This document shows, one piece after another, positions 16,465 through 24,046 of a stretch of DNA of 34,428 nucleotides. This stretch comes from Lewinellaceae bacterium. Its GTDB lineage: Bacteria > Bacteroidota > Bacteroidia > Chitinophagales > Saprospiraceae. The notes beneath the pieces are model-generated. The model had not been told where the DNA came from, made no database searches, and saw only the letters and a list, made by a program, of their open reading frames with translations. The position numbers and the translations under genes were made by a program. The stretch spans positions 1 through 34,428 of the forward strand of contig CANJPT010000044.1 of assembly GCA_947476195.1 (NCBI GenBank), read 5' to 3'. Numbering within the stretch: the stretch's first letter is position 1; every line of letters begins with the position of its first letter.

Positions 16465-18528
16465 ATGCAATTTAAAGATATGAATAGCCAGCTGACTCCT
16501 CAACACGTCCACACCTACGACGCGCAAGGCCGAATGACCTGCTGCACACTCGAAGAAAAAATTCAGGTTAAATCTGGTCCGCCGCAATTGCAGCCGCATA
16601 GTGACGATGATGGTCACGACCACGACCATGAGGGCGAAGTGGCACATAGCCCCTGGCGTGAATACCTGCCCGCCATTATAAGTTTTGCGCTATTGCTGGC
16701 TGGCATCGCACTTGAATATTGGTTAAAAGCCGATTGGTTTACAGGATGGATACGCTTAGTGTGGTACCTGGCCGCCTACTTACCCGTCGGTCTGCCCGTG
16801 CTGAAAGAAGCGCTTGGAGCCATCGGGAAGGGGGAAGTTTTCACTGAATTTTTGCTGATGAGCATCGCCACTGTCGGTGCATTCGCCATTGGAGAATACC
16901 CCGAAGGTGTGGCCGTGATGCTGTTCTATGCAGTCGGGGAATTGTTCCAGACCGCTGCGGTGCGCCGCGCCAAAGGCAATATCAAAGCCTTGCTCGACGT
17001 GCGTCCCGATCAGGCTACCGTACTGCGCGATGGACAATTTCAGGAAGTAAAACCTGAAACGGTAGGGGTTGGAGACACTATCCGAGTCAAGCCAGGTGAA
17101 CGTGTACCGCTGGATGGAACATTGCTGGGTGAGTCATCTGCGTCCTTCGACACTGCTGCGCTCACTGGAGAGAGCAAGCCCCGCAGCATCGCCGCAGGCG
17201 AGTCGGTACTGGCTGGAATGGTGAGCTCCGAAAGCGTAGTGGAAGTGAAAGTGACCAAGCCATTTGGCGAAAGCAGCATCGCCCGAATTCTTGAGTTAGT
17301 ACAAAACGCTACGGCACGCAAAGCACCTACGGAGTTGTTCATCCGCAAGTTTGCCAAAGTGTATACCCCGATTGTGGTTTTGCTGGCGGTATTGCTCATT
17401 GTCGTGCCGTACTTCACCGTACCGGATTATGTGTTCCGTGATTGGCTTTACCGTGCGCTTATTTTCCTCGTCATTTCATGCCCGTGTGCGCTGGTCATAT
17501 CTATCCCACTCGGTTATTTTGGCGGAATCGGTGCGGCCTCCCGACAGGGCATTTTGTTCAAAGGCTCTAATTTCCTGGACCTGATGACAAAGGTTACGAC
17601 GGTCGTAATGGACAAAACCGGGACGCTGACGCATGGCGTTTTCAAGGTGCAAAAAATTGAAAGCGACGGAGTTGAAAAGAATGAGCTGCTGATTTTGGCT
17701 GCTGCGCTGGAGCAGCATTCCACTCACCCGGTGGCTAAGGCTCTCCTGCTCTATGCGGACGAACAAAAGTTGGATTGGAAAAAAGCGACCGTCGCCGAGG
17801 TAAAAGAAATTGCCGGGCATGGCTTGACCGGGCAAGTGAATGGAAAGCTGGTAATGGTCGGTAATACCAAGCTGCTTGAGAAATTCAAGATCGCTTACCC
17901 ACCCACGCTGGATGCAGAAGTAGACACGATTGCCGTGGTAGCCGTTGGCAATAAATATGTTGGCTTCATCACTATAGCTGACGAGATAAAACCTGATGCA
18001 GTTGACACCATTAAGCGCCTGCATTCCGCCGGAGTGCGCGAACTGGTGATGCTCTCCGGAGATAAGGACACAGTGGTACAGAAGGTCATCGCTACACTAG
18101 GGATCGAAAAAGGCTTTGGCGATCTGCTGCCTGAAGATAAAGTGAAAAAAGTGGAAGAACTGAAACGGGAGAACCCCAGTAGTACCATCGCTTTCATGGG
18201 TGATGGTCTCAACGACGCCCCGGTGCTTGCTGCTGCCGATGTTGGAATCGCTATGGGCGGTCTCGGCTCCGATGCAGCCATCGAAACGGCTGATGTGGTC
18301 ATCCAGAACGATGAGCCTTCAAAAGTGGCGACTGCTATTGCCATTGGGAGGGCTACCCGACGGGTGGTGTGGCAGAATATTGGGTTTGCCTTTGGAGTCA
18401 AAATCATCGTGCTGATACTCGGTGCGGGTGGCTTGGCTACGATGTGGGAAGCAGTTTTTGCGGACGTGGGCGTGGCGTTATTGGCAATTTTGAACGCGGT
18501 TCGGGTGCAAAGGATGAAGTTTTCATAA
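16465..18528 (+). CDS. Zn2+/Cd2+/Pb2+-type P1B ATPase (ZntA/CadA-like)
   Basis: A 687-aa metal-export ATPase. The N-terminus has a Cys pair (MTCC, residues 24-27) and a His/Asp-rich stretch (HSDDDGHDHDHEGE) instead of a full HMA domain. Catalytic motifs are complete: CPC in the membrane (Cys339-Pro-Cys341), TGES, DKTGT (Asp383), STHPVAKA, MLSGDKD and GDGLNDAP. The His-rich N-terminus and the ISIPLGYFGGIGAASRQGI region after CPC fit the zinc/cadmium/lead branch rather than Cu(I), though this is inferred. An in-frame ATG at 16480 is an alternative start. It follows the operon 2 terminator. Compare the ATPase at 918, which lacks the CPC cysteines. Confidence 0.92.
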   Translation: MQFKDMNSQLTPQHVHTYDAQGRMTCCTLEEKIQVKSGPPQLQPHSDDDGHDHDHEGEVAHSPWREYLPAIISFALLLAGIALEYWLKADWFTGWIRLVWYLAAYLPVGLPVLKEALGAIGKGEVFTEFLLMSIATVGAFAIGEYPEGVAVMLFYAVGELFQTAAVRRAKGNIKALLDVRPDQATVLRDGQFQEVKPETVGVGDTIRVKPGERVPLDGTLLGESSASFDTAALTGESKPRSIAAGESVLAGMVSSESVVEVKVTKPFGESSIARILELVQNATARKAPTELFIRKFAKVYTPIVVLLAVLLIVVPYFTVPDYVFRDWLYRALIFLVISCPCALVISIPLGYFGGIGAASRQGILFKGSNFLDLMTKVTTVVMDKTGTLTHGVFKVQKIESDGVEKNELLILAAALEQHSTHPVAKALLLYADEQKLDWKKATVAEVKEIAGHGLTGQVNGKLVMVGNTKLLEKFKIAYPPTLDAEVDTIAVVAVGNKYVGFITIADEIKPDAVDTIKRLHSAGVRELVMLSGDKDTVVQKVIATLGIEKGFGDLLPEDKVKKVEELKRENPSSTIAFMGDGLNDAPVLAAADVGIAMGGLGSDAAIETADVVIQNDEPSKVATAIAIGRATRRVVWQNIGFAFGVKIIVLILGAGGLATMWEAVFADVGVALLAILNAVRVQRMKFS

Positions 18529-18754
18529 AAATATTTTTTTTACATAACTCTATGATTATCAAACTACTACTGTTTGGTTATTAGATTAAATTTCCAACCT
18601 CATGTCAGTTCCTCCGATGATGCTAATCATTACCTTCCTTCCAATTACTCCCTAATTTTGCATCCTCTTAAAAATTGGTTGATTTGCCTGCGTTTTGGAT
18701 TTTGGGTGATTATACAGAAGCAAAATGTAGGAAGGAGACTTAAAAATGGTTATT
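18529..18754. other. Non-coding gap with a possible promoter for the PepSY-like gene
   Basis: The gap starts with a T-rich run (TATTTTTTTTTAC) after the ATPase stop but has no convincing stem for a terminator. TAATTTTG at 18653-18660 matches the -7 consensus TAnnTTTG and would give a leader of about 90 bases. GGAAGGAG about 18730-18737 resembles a Shine-Dalgarno site before the ATG at 18746, unusual in this window. I see no gene here. Confidence 0.35.
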
Positions 18755-19672
18755 ATGAAAAATCTAATTATTGCCATTATCGGGCTGGGGTTGGTATGGT
18801 TCTATTTTTCCTGCAAAAAGGAAAATGTACCACCTACTTCTAATGAAGAAACACTGATTGAGCAAATTATTGCAGCACCAAACGTTGAGGCGCTGGGCAT
18901 CGCAAATTTGCCTCCTGCCATTCTCATCTATGTGAAACAAAATCATGCGCCTTTCGACATTGAAATGGCTTTCCATGCTTCCGATTTGGGTTATGAAACA
19001 ATTCTTGAAAATGGGCTTTGTCTTTTCTTTGGCATGAATGGCAATCATCTCAACCACAATGGCATGCATGACGATGAGAACAACCATCACGGCATTGGCG
19101 AGAACCATTGCATGATGGGTGACACCCTCAATGCTGCTGACCTGCCCCAAGCTGCCCTTGACTATATCGCAGGAAACTATGCAGGCAACACGGCTGTGAC
19201 GGTGGTGGTTAAGCCCAGCGGTAAATTGGGGGTTGAGTTGAGTAACGGAACCATACTGATCTTCACACCTGGCGGCGTTTTTATCAAAGTCTGCGACAGT
19301 AATGGTGGAACAGGTCATCACCATGTACACGGGACCAATGGTGGCCCCGGCTGGCATTGCGATCCTAGCGGAACAATGGGTGGTCACCATGGCGGAATGG
19401 GTCACGGACATGGAAATCATGGCGGAATGGGTGGTCATCATGGTGGCATGGGCAATCAGCCTGGCCCGAATGAAATCTGCTGGGGCGGCACGGGGATTCC
19501 TGTGGACAGTCTTCCGGCGGTCATCATCAGTTATGTGAGCGCCAACCACCCGGACGCAACCGTGGCACATGCCATGCAAACCTTCGGAAGAAAGTATTTC
19601 CTTCGCTTGTCAGACTGTGCCCGATTGGTTTTTGATGAAAATGGGAACATACTTTTTGACAGTGGAGATTGA
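18755..19672 (+). CDS. PepSY-like repeat lipoprotein with His/Gly/Met-rich linker
   Basis: A 305-aa protein from the ATG at 18755; the ATG at 18746 adds three residues and is closer to the GGAAGGAG site. The signal ends FSCKKE, a lipobox. Three divergent copies of a PepSY-like unit (DUF2874 type) are visible, starting at ANLPPAILIYVKQNH, ADLPQAALDYIAGNY and DSLPAVIISYVSANHP. Between the second and third lies a linker of HG/GM repeats (GGHHGGMGHGHGNHGGMG). A shorter His/Asn/Met-rich stretch separates the first two. The linkers should bind Cu, Ni or Zn on the periplasmic face. The place at the end of the metal island supports a role in metal buffering. Known PepSY-like proteins of Bacteroidota lack such linkers, as far as I recall. 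Confidence 0.7.
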   Translation: MKNLIIAIIGLGLVWFYFSCKKENVPPTSNEETLIEQIIAAPNVEALGIANLPPAILIYVKQNHAPFDIEMAFHASDLGYETILENGLCLFFGMNGNHLNHNGMHDDENNHHGIGENHCMMGDTLNAADLPQAALDYIAGNYAGNTAVTVVVKPSGKLGVELSNGTILIFTPGGVFIKVCDSNGGTGHHHVHGTNGGPGWHCDPSGTMGGHHGGMGHGHGNHGGMGGHHGGMGNQPGPNEICWGGTGIPVDSLPAVIISYVSANHPDATVAHAMQTFGRKYFLRLSDCARLVFDENGNILFDSGD

Positions 19673-19742
19673 AAATGGAATTATTAACTTGCCTATTCAG
19701 TGGGGAGAATCTCACCAAAAAAAAATTAATTTTGCATCAGTA

Positions 19743-19770
19743 AGAACCCGCCACTCGCGGGTTCTTTTTT
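19743..19770 (+). terminator. Strong rho-independent terminator
   Basis: AGAACCCGC (19743-19751) and GCGGGTTCT (19757-19765) form a perfect 9-bp stem with a CACTC loop, and the T-run continues to 19770. It lies 70 bp after the PepSY-like stop and only 8 bp before the first possible ATG of the next gene. A TAATTTTG box at 19727-19734 lies just before it, so it might instead act as an attenuator of the downstream gene. Confidence 0.85.
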
Positions 19771-19796
19771 GTTAACAAATGGGTTTAATCAGCAAT

Positions 19797-20126
19797 ATGG
19801 CTACCACAAAATCAATCCTCATTTTTGTGCTTGCAGGTCTCTTCGAGATTGCAGGCGGCTACCTTGTTTGGCTCTGGTTAAAAGAGAGTAAACCAGCCTG
19901 GTACGGACTTTTGGGTGGGCTTATCTTAGCCCTTTATGGCGTTGTAGCCACTTGGCAGAATGCTAGTTTTACAAAAGTTTATGTGGTGTACGGTGGGGTC
20001 TTCATTATCATTTCACTTTTATGGGGTTCCTTAATAGACGGGTTTAAACCAGACAAATATGACGTTCTTGGTGGAATTATTACCCTGTTAGGCATTACAA
20101 TCATCTACTATGCTCCAAGATCATAA
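19797..20126 (+). CDS. YnfA/UPF0060-family small membrane protein
   Basis: A 109-aa protein from the ATG at 19797 (an ATG at 19779 is also in frame). It has four transmembrane helices and the family patterns LAGLFEIAGGYLVWLWL, GGLILALYGVVATWQ, VYVVYGGVFIIISLLWG and DVLGGIITLLGITIIYYAPR. YnfA belongs to the small multidrug-resistance-like superfamily and is thought to export small compounds; some members are reported near metal or arsenic resistance genes. Here it follows the metal island behind a strong terminator and precedes a small lipoprotein gene by 42 bp. Membership is clear; substrate is unknown. Confidence 0.88.
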   Translation: MATTKSILIFVLAGLFEIAGGYLVWLWLKESKPAWYGLLGGLILALYGVVATWQNASFTKVYVVYGGVFIIISLLWGSLIDGFKPDKYDVLGGIITLLGITIIYYAPRS

Positions 20127-20168
20127 TAAGATTATCAACCAACTTGACAATTCAAAATCACTTTTAAA

Positions 20169-20603
20169 ATGCGAATCCTCACCATCTGTATGCTGGCATC
20201 AATTCTGTTGCTCTCCTGCAAGCAAAAACAACAGAACGACGCATTAACGGTCAGCCAGTCTTTTGACAAATTGAATGTCGTCAATACTGAAAAGGAAATC
20301 GCCTGCAAACTGACCACACCGGAATTGGAGGCCCGAAAAGCAGGTGCCGTCGACGAGTTGAAAAAGAAAATCCTTGAAACCGTGGAGACCGTGAACGGCT
20401 ACGCTTTTCGATTTGCAGGCTCTGACGAAACACTCGGCCAACTCATGGTTTTCATCCAGGCTGAACGTCAGTGCTGTAGTTTTTTTACTTTCAAACTCGG
20501 TATTCAAGACCCGGAAAGCCCAATTTGGCTGGAAATTTCTGGGGCATCGGGGGCTAAAGAATTTGTCAAAGATGAATTAAAACTAAGCACTGCTATCCAA
20601 TGA
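20169..20603 (+). CDS. Small lipoprotein with ERQCCSFF motif, metal-resistance associated
   Basis: A 144-aa protein with a lipoprotein signal (lipobox LLSC, Cys17). The mature part has EARKAGAVDELKKKI, a helix, then YAFRFAGSDETLGQL and a conserved-looking ERQCCSFFTFKL with adjacent cysteines, then IWLEISGASGAKEFVKDEL. I recognise the layout from small uncharacterised proteins next to mercury or heavy-metal resistance genes but cannot name the family. The CC pair and an earlier Cys (IACKL) could bind a soft metal. Its stop overlaps the ATG of the DUF3703 gene by 4 bases (ATGA), so the two are translationally coupled. Confidence 0.6.
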   Translation: MRILTICMLASILLLSCKQKQQNDALTVSQSFDKLNVVNTEKEIACKLTTPELEARKAGAVDELKKKILETVETVNGYAFRFAGSDETLGQLMVFIQAERQCCSFFTFKLGIQDPESPIWLEISGASGAKEFVKDELKLSTAIQ

Positions 20604-20965
20604 GATTCTATTGGACAATGCCTCAAGGCTTAAAAGCGCACTACCGTCGAGAACTGGATTTATACAAATTGGAGTTCGCGCGACAGGACTTTCCACACGC
20701 TTGGCAGCACCTCGAACGTGCCCACATCTTGGCGCAAGCATGGCCGCGCGAGCACTCGTATGTACACTGGCGAATGCTGTTGTTTGGCATTCACATCAAA
20801 AGCGGGCACGAAATTCTGGGACAAATTCCCCGTTTATTGGTGGGCGGGGTAAAATCATTCGTGGGTAAAATACCAGTGGGCAACACGGGCGGTGCAAATG
20901 TGCCGCCATTGCAGCCGATGGAAATACCAGGGGATTTGGAGACACTTTTGGATGCGTATAGGTGA
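20600..20965 (+). CDS. DUF3703 family protein
   Basis: A 121-aa protein matching the DUF3703 pattern: AWQHLERAHILAQ, HSYVHWRMLLFGIHIKS, EILGQIPRLLVGG, GKIPVGNTGGANV and MEIPGDLE. It has no signal peptide, so it is probably cytosolic or membrane-associated. The biochemical role is unknown; members often sit in metal or mercury resistance regions. The start overlaps the stop of the preceding lipoprotein gene (ATGA). The stop is 8 bp from the convergent stop of the hydroxylase fusion gene, with no visible terminator between them. Confidence 0.82.
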   Translation: MRFYWTMPQGLKAHYRRELDLYKLEFARQDFPHAWQHLERAHILAQAWPREHSYVHWRMLLFGIHIKSGHEILGQIPRLLVGGVKSFVGKIPVGNTGGANVPPLQPMEIPGDLETLLDAYR

Positions 20966-20973
20966 ATGCCATC

Positions 20974-22185
20974 TCACTGCGTCCGCGTCCATGTCTGCGT
21001 TCGCCAAAATATTCCCCAATAACCCCTCACTTTTAACGTGTTGACATCTTCCAGCCAAATTACGCTTCGATAAGTTGTACCATTTCCAGGGTCAAGAATA
21101 TGGCCTCCTGTCCATTTTTTACCGTCTTTTTTAAAATCCCAGAGGAAATTCATACCCACAATTTTGGCATTTTTTCTTTCCCCGGAACATTTCGTGCAGA
21201 CAGGCTCGGGTTGTTCGCAGGGTTGAAGAAACAATTGAGAAACCTTGCCTTCAAGCATACCGTTCTTTTCTTCGATTTGTACAATGGAACGTGTGTTGCC
21301 GCTCTTGTCATCCACTGTTTTCCAAGTGCCAACTGGCGACTGTGCAGAAGCCACATTGTTCAGCAAAAGTACTCCGAACAATATATTAATTGCCCGCGCT
21401 GATTTGGGGTTTCCAGATTCTTTTTCTCGCGCGGTCACTTCCTCGAAAGTTTCCTGATACTTCGGATGTTCTGTGCCGAACCATTTATCCCACCAAGTGA
21501 AGTAAAGGCCGAAGTTGTGGTTGAAATGTTTGTGATGCAGGTCGTGGTGTGTGGTGGTGGTATGCCAATTAAGCCAACGGTTGTTCAGAAAATTTTTGGA
21601 CAAAAACTCGATGCCGAGGTGTCCCTGCACATTACGGATTATCATGTAAATGAGGAATATGAATAACGCCAGTTCATGCGCTGGAATGGTAAAAACGATG
21701 AGTACAAAAATCCCTGCCTCAATGACTGCCTCAATGGGATGAAAGGAATAGGCTGCCCAAGGCGAAGGGTTGGTCGAACGGTGATGCACAAGGTGGACGT
21801 GCCGGAAGATTATCGGATTGTGCATCAGTCGGTGTGTCCAGTAAAACCAGGCATCGTGCAGTAAAATCATCAGGGCTATACTTAGGACAAACCACACTCC
21901 GCCCCATTGCTCGAAGTTGTCGTACATAAGCGTAAACCCTGCGCTTTTCAAACGCATAATTCCTAAACCAATAAGGGCAAAAATGAAAACGGTACTCATT
22001 GAGTAGCCGAATTCGAGCCACATACTTTTCGCTTCAGGTGACTTTTTCTGGATGATTCGATGCTGCCATTTTTTGGAATAAATAATCCAAAAAACAAGGT
22101 ATGCCGCACCTGCTACCAAAAAATAGCGGAGAAAATCGGTGAACAAAACGTACGGAAAGAGTTCTGAGAAAGAAAGGTTTTGCAT
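20974..22185 (-). CDS. Fatty-acid hydroxylase/sterol-desaturase fused to a DUF2147 domain
   Basis: A 403-aa protein from the ATG at 22185; upstream in-frame codons are unlikely. Residues 1-255 are a membrane di-iron hydroxylase: His boxes HDAWFYWTHRLMH (110-122), HLVHH (131-135) and HTTTTHHDLHHKH (208-220), with several transmembrane helices. Such enzymes hydroxylate or desaturate fatty acids, sphingolipids or carotenoids. Residues 263-281 are a hydrophobic signal-like segment ending ASAQ. Residues ~284-403 match DUF2147 (VGTWKTVDDKSGNTRS, a CxxC pair, GGHILDPGNGTTYRS, RGYWG). DUF2147 proteins are normally separate and exported. The fusion would put an enzyme in the inner membrane and a DUF2147 domain in the periplasm, or be split by a peptidase. 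The gene lies 103 bp downstream of the AraC gene. Confidence 0.85.
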   Translation of the reverse strand: MQNLSFSELFPYVLFTDFLRYFLVAGAAYLVFWIIYSKKWQHRIIQKKSPEAKSMWLEFGYSMSTVFIFALIGLGIMRLKSAGFTLMYDNFEQWGGVWFVLSIALMILLHDAWFYWTHRLMHNPIIFRHVHLVHHRSTNPSPWAAYSFHPIEAVIEAGIFVLIVFTIPAHELALFIFLIYMIIRNVQGHLGIEFLSKNFLNNRWLNWHTTTTHHDLHHKHFNHNFGLYFTWWDKWFGTEHPKYQETFEEVTAREKESGNPKSARAINILFGVLLLNNVASAQSPVGTWKTVDDKSGNTRSIVQIEEKNGMLEGKVSQLFLQPCEQPEPVCTKCSGERKNAKIVGMNFLWDFKKDGKKWTGGHILDPGNGTTYRSVIWLEDVNTLKVRGYWGIFWRTQTWTRTQ

Positions 22186-22209
22186 AAGACAGTAGTTGAA
22201 TTTGTGGGG

Positions 22210-22237
22210 CAAAACTACCGTCGAGCATAAGGTGCAA
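22210..22237 (-). promoter_or_regulatory. Possible promoter for the hydroxylase-DUF2147 gene
   Basis: On the minus strand TAGTTTTG (22217 to 22210) fits the -7 consensus TAnnTTTG, and a TTG (22237-22235) lies 17 bp upstream, slightly short of the usual 19-21 bp. The ATG at 22185 would be about 20 bases from the transcription start. Confidence 0.35.
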
Positions 22238-22288
22238 TCCACTTGAAACTGAAAAATGGATATGGATTTTGAAATCAAGGAGGATTTG

Positions 22289-23329
22289 TCAGCTCATTTT
22301 TGACCGTCGCCATTCCGTCGGGGTCATGCCCGTCGTGTCTTTGAATGCTTTGTTGAACGGGGCGAGCGAGGCATAGCCCAGATCATACACAATTTCAAGA
22401 ATGGTCAAATCCCGCTGCTGTGGATTGGACAGCACAGAACAGGCTTCCCGCACTCGGTAACTGTTAAGGTAATCGTTGAAATTTCGATGGCCAAGGTGTT
22501 GGTTGATAGCCTGGCGCAAACGGTACTCTTTAACCTCCATCTTTTCGGCAAGTTGGCTAATGGTCAATCCCTCTGTGCGCCAGTACTTTTGCGTATCCAT
22601 TAAATTGGAAAGTTGCGCAAGCAAGCGTTCGTCCACCTCCAGGGTAGTAATTGGCACTCGGGTAGGTTTTTCATTTTCCGGGAAAAAACCTGGCTTCAAC
22701 GACAGCAATCGCAGCGAGAAAAAAACGGTCAGTCCGAATATGAAGGCTTTTTGTGCAGCATTCAGGATCGGCGGTGGCGCTGTGCCCCGAAGCGACACTT
22801 CCGAAAGCACCGTGATAGCCATTAACCCTGCGGTGGTTATGATGAAAATTGTGCGAAAATGTAATCGAGAAAGCACCAAATCCGCCTCACGGTTGCGGGC
22901 TGCTTCGAGAATGCCCAACACTATGAACGTTAGGGAAACAAGTTGGATCAACCATTCAAATAGGATTTGAATACCCTCTTGGAGCGGCAAATACGGCTGC
23001 TGGAAAAATGCGAGGTAATGTATCCCGGCCATTGCAGCCAACAGCCACCCGAACGACCGCCGCCACTGATAACCGTCGTCGAAAAGCGACTTGCTAAAAA
23101 GCCAAAATGCTACCGGGGCAAGAAAGGGCAACATCAACAGGGGGAAGAAAATCGCCGGATAATTCTTCATGGGCGACCAGTCTGCCAACAGATACCCTAC
23201 TATACACCATCCGAATAATTGGATGGGAATAGTGTTTTGTTGATTGCCTTTATTCCTCCAGAATAACCCTAAAAGCAGCAGAATTTGGCCAATGGTTGCG
23301 AAGCGAAGGATGTCAGTGAGGTAGGTCAT
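22289..23329 (-). CDS. Membrane-anchored AraC-family transcriptional regulator
   Basis: A 346-aa regulator from the ATG at 23329. Residues ~1-205 contain seven or so transmembrane helices, typical of Bacteroidota 'membrane AraC' proteins, which sense an unknown signal. Residues ~245-346 are the AraC DNA-binding domain with two helix-turn-helix units (LRQAINQHLGHRNFNDYLN, then ILEIVYDLGYASLAPFNKAFK) and the closing TGMTPTEWRR. It is divergent from the Crp/Fnr gene and 103 bp upstream of the hydroxylase fusion, which it may control. A -7-like TACTTTTG (23342 to 23335) lies only 5 bases before its ATG, predicting a near-leaderless transcript. Confidence 0.88.
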   Translation of the reverse strand: MTYLTDILRFATIGQILLLLGLFWRNKGNQQNTIPIQLFGWCIVGYLLADWSPMKNYPAIFFPLLMLPFLAPVAFWLFSKSLFDDGYQWRRSFGWLLAAMAGIHYLAFFQQPYLPLQEGIQILFEWLIQLVSLTFIVLGILEAARNREADLVLSRLHFRTIFIITTAGLMAITVLSEVSLRGTAPPPILNAAQKAFIFGLTVFFSLRLLSLKPGFFPENEKPTRVPITTLEVDERLLAQLSNLMDTQKYWRTEGLTISQLAEKMEVKEYRLRQAINQHLGHRNFNDYLNSYRVREACSVLSNPQQRDLTILEIVYDLGYASLAPFNKAFKDTTGMTPTEWRRSKMS

Positions 23330-23334
23330 GGAGT

Positions 23335-23342
23335 CAAAAGTA
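23335..23342 (-). promoter_or_regulatory. -7-like box directly before the AraC gene start
   Basis: Read on the minus strand the bases are TACTTTTG, matching TAnnTTTG, 5 bases before the AraC ATG. No -33 element is evident about 20 bp upstream. It is similar in style to the boxes before the two Cys-rich genes. Confidence 0.3.
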
Positions 23343-23429
23343 GATGAGATTCCTAAAATGAACACTGTATTTAAGCCAGGTGCCATCTCTAACCATTACT
23401 TTTCGGGCGAACTATTTCTGGGCTGGCGT

Positions 23430-23993
23430 ATGACTCTCCTCTTTCGTTACTTCGACCAATACAAAACCCTGTCAGACGCTGCAAAGAAAGCCATTCAGGG
23501 CATCAGCACTACCCACACCATCAAGAAAGGCCGTGACCTGCAACCTATTGGCCACACTTGCCGGACTATCTACTTTATCAACCGAGGCATGGCGCGTATC
23601 TACTATTTCAAAGACGACAATGATGTCACGGAGTGCTTTGCGTTTGAAAATCAAATTATTGCACGGGTAGAGAGCCTATTCAGCGGCAAACCTTCCCGAA
23701 AGGGAATACAGATGTTGGAAGCATCGGAAGTCGTCGCCATCAATGCTACCCAGTTGTTCCGGCTCTACGATACTTTTCCAGACATTGAGCGATTGTTCCG
23801 AAAAATCTTTGAGGCAGGATATGTTGAAACGGTCAATCGCCTCGAAAGCTTGCAATTTCACAGTGCAGAAGAACGATACCGCGATTTGCTGCAAACTTCG
23901 CCTGACATCCTCAAAAGAGTGCCGCTCAAACTCATTGCCTCCTACCTTGGCATCACACCTGTGAGCCTCAGCCGAATAAGGGCGCATCACTGA
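23430..23993 (+). CDS. Crp/Fnr-family transcriptional regulator
   Basis: A 187-aa protein from the ATG at 23430 (MTLLFRYFDQYKTLSD). An earlier in-frame ATG at 23328 would overlap the AraC start and is unlikely. It has a cyclic-nucleotide-binding beta-barrel (residues ~25-115, with KGRDLQPIGHTCRTIYFINRGMARIYYFKDD) and a C-terminal winged helix (ILKRVPLKLIASYLGITPVSLSRIR). This is the common Bacteroidota Crp-like subtype of about 190 aa; no Fnr cysteine cluster is present, so oxygen sensing is not expected. It is divergent from the AraC gene and 53 bp before the MFS gene, which may be its target. Confidence 0.87.
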   Translation: MTLLFRYFDQYKTLSDAAKKAIQGISTTHTIKKGRDLQPIGHTCRTIYFINRGMARIYYFKDDNDVTECFAFENQIIARVESLFSGKPSRKGIQMLEASEVVAINATQLFRLYDTFPDIERLFRKIFEAGYVETVNRLESLQFHSAEERYRDLLQTSPDILKRVPLKLIASYLGITPVSLSRIRAHH

Positions 23994-24046
23994 TTTCTTA
24001 TCATTTGTAAAGAATTGCCACATTGCGAAGCGGTCACCTTTGCAGG

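Noticed and set aside
19380-19455. Short repeats resembling a CRISPR array
   Set aside because: The repeats are codon-phased GGH/GGM units inside the PepSY-like gene, with no constant repeat or spacer lengths. No CRISPR or cas gene is near, despite the Argonaute and Cas4-like nuclease.
18764-19579. 271-codon open frame on the minus strand
   Set aside because: It lies wholly opposite the PepSY-like gene. The opposite-strand frame stays open because of the GGN/CAT repeats, and its translation is low-complexity with no domain.
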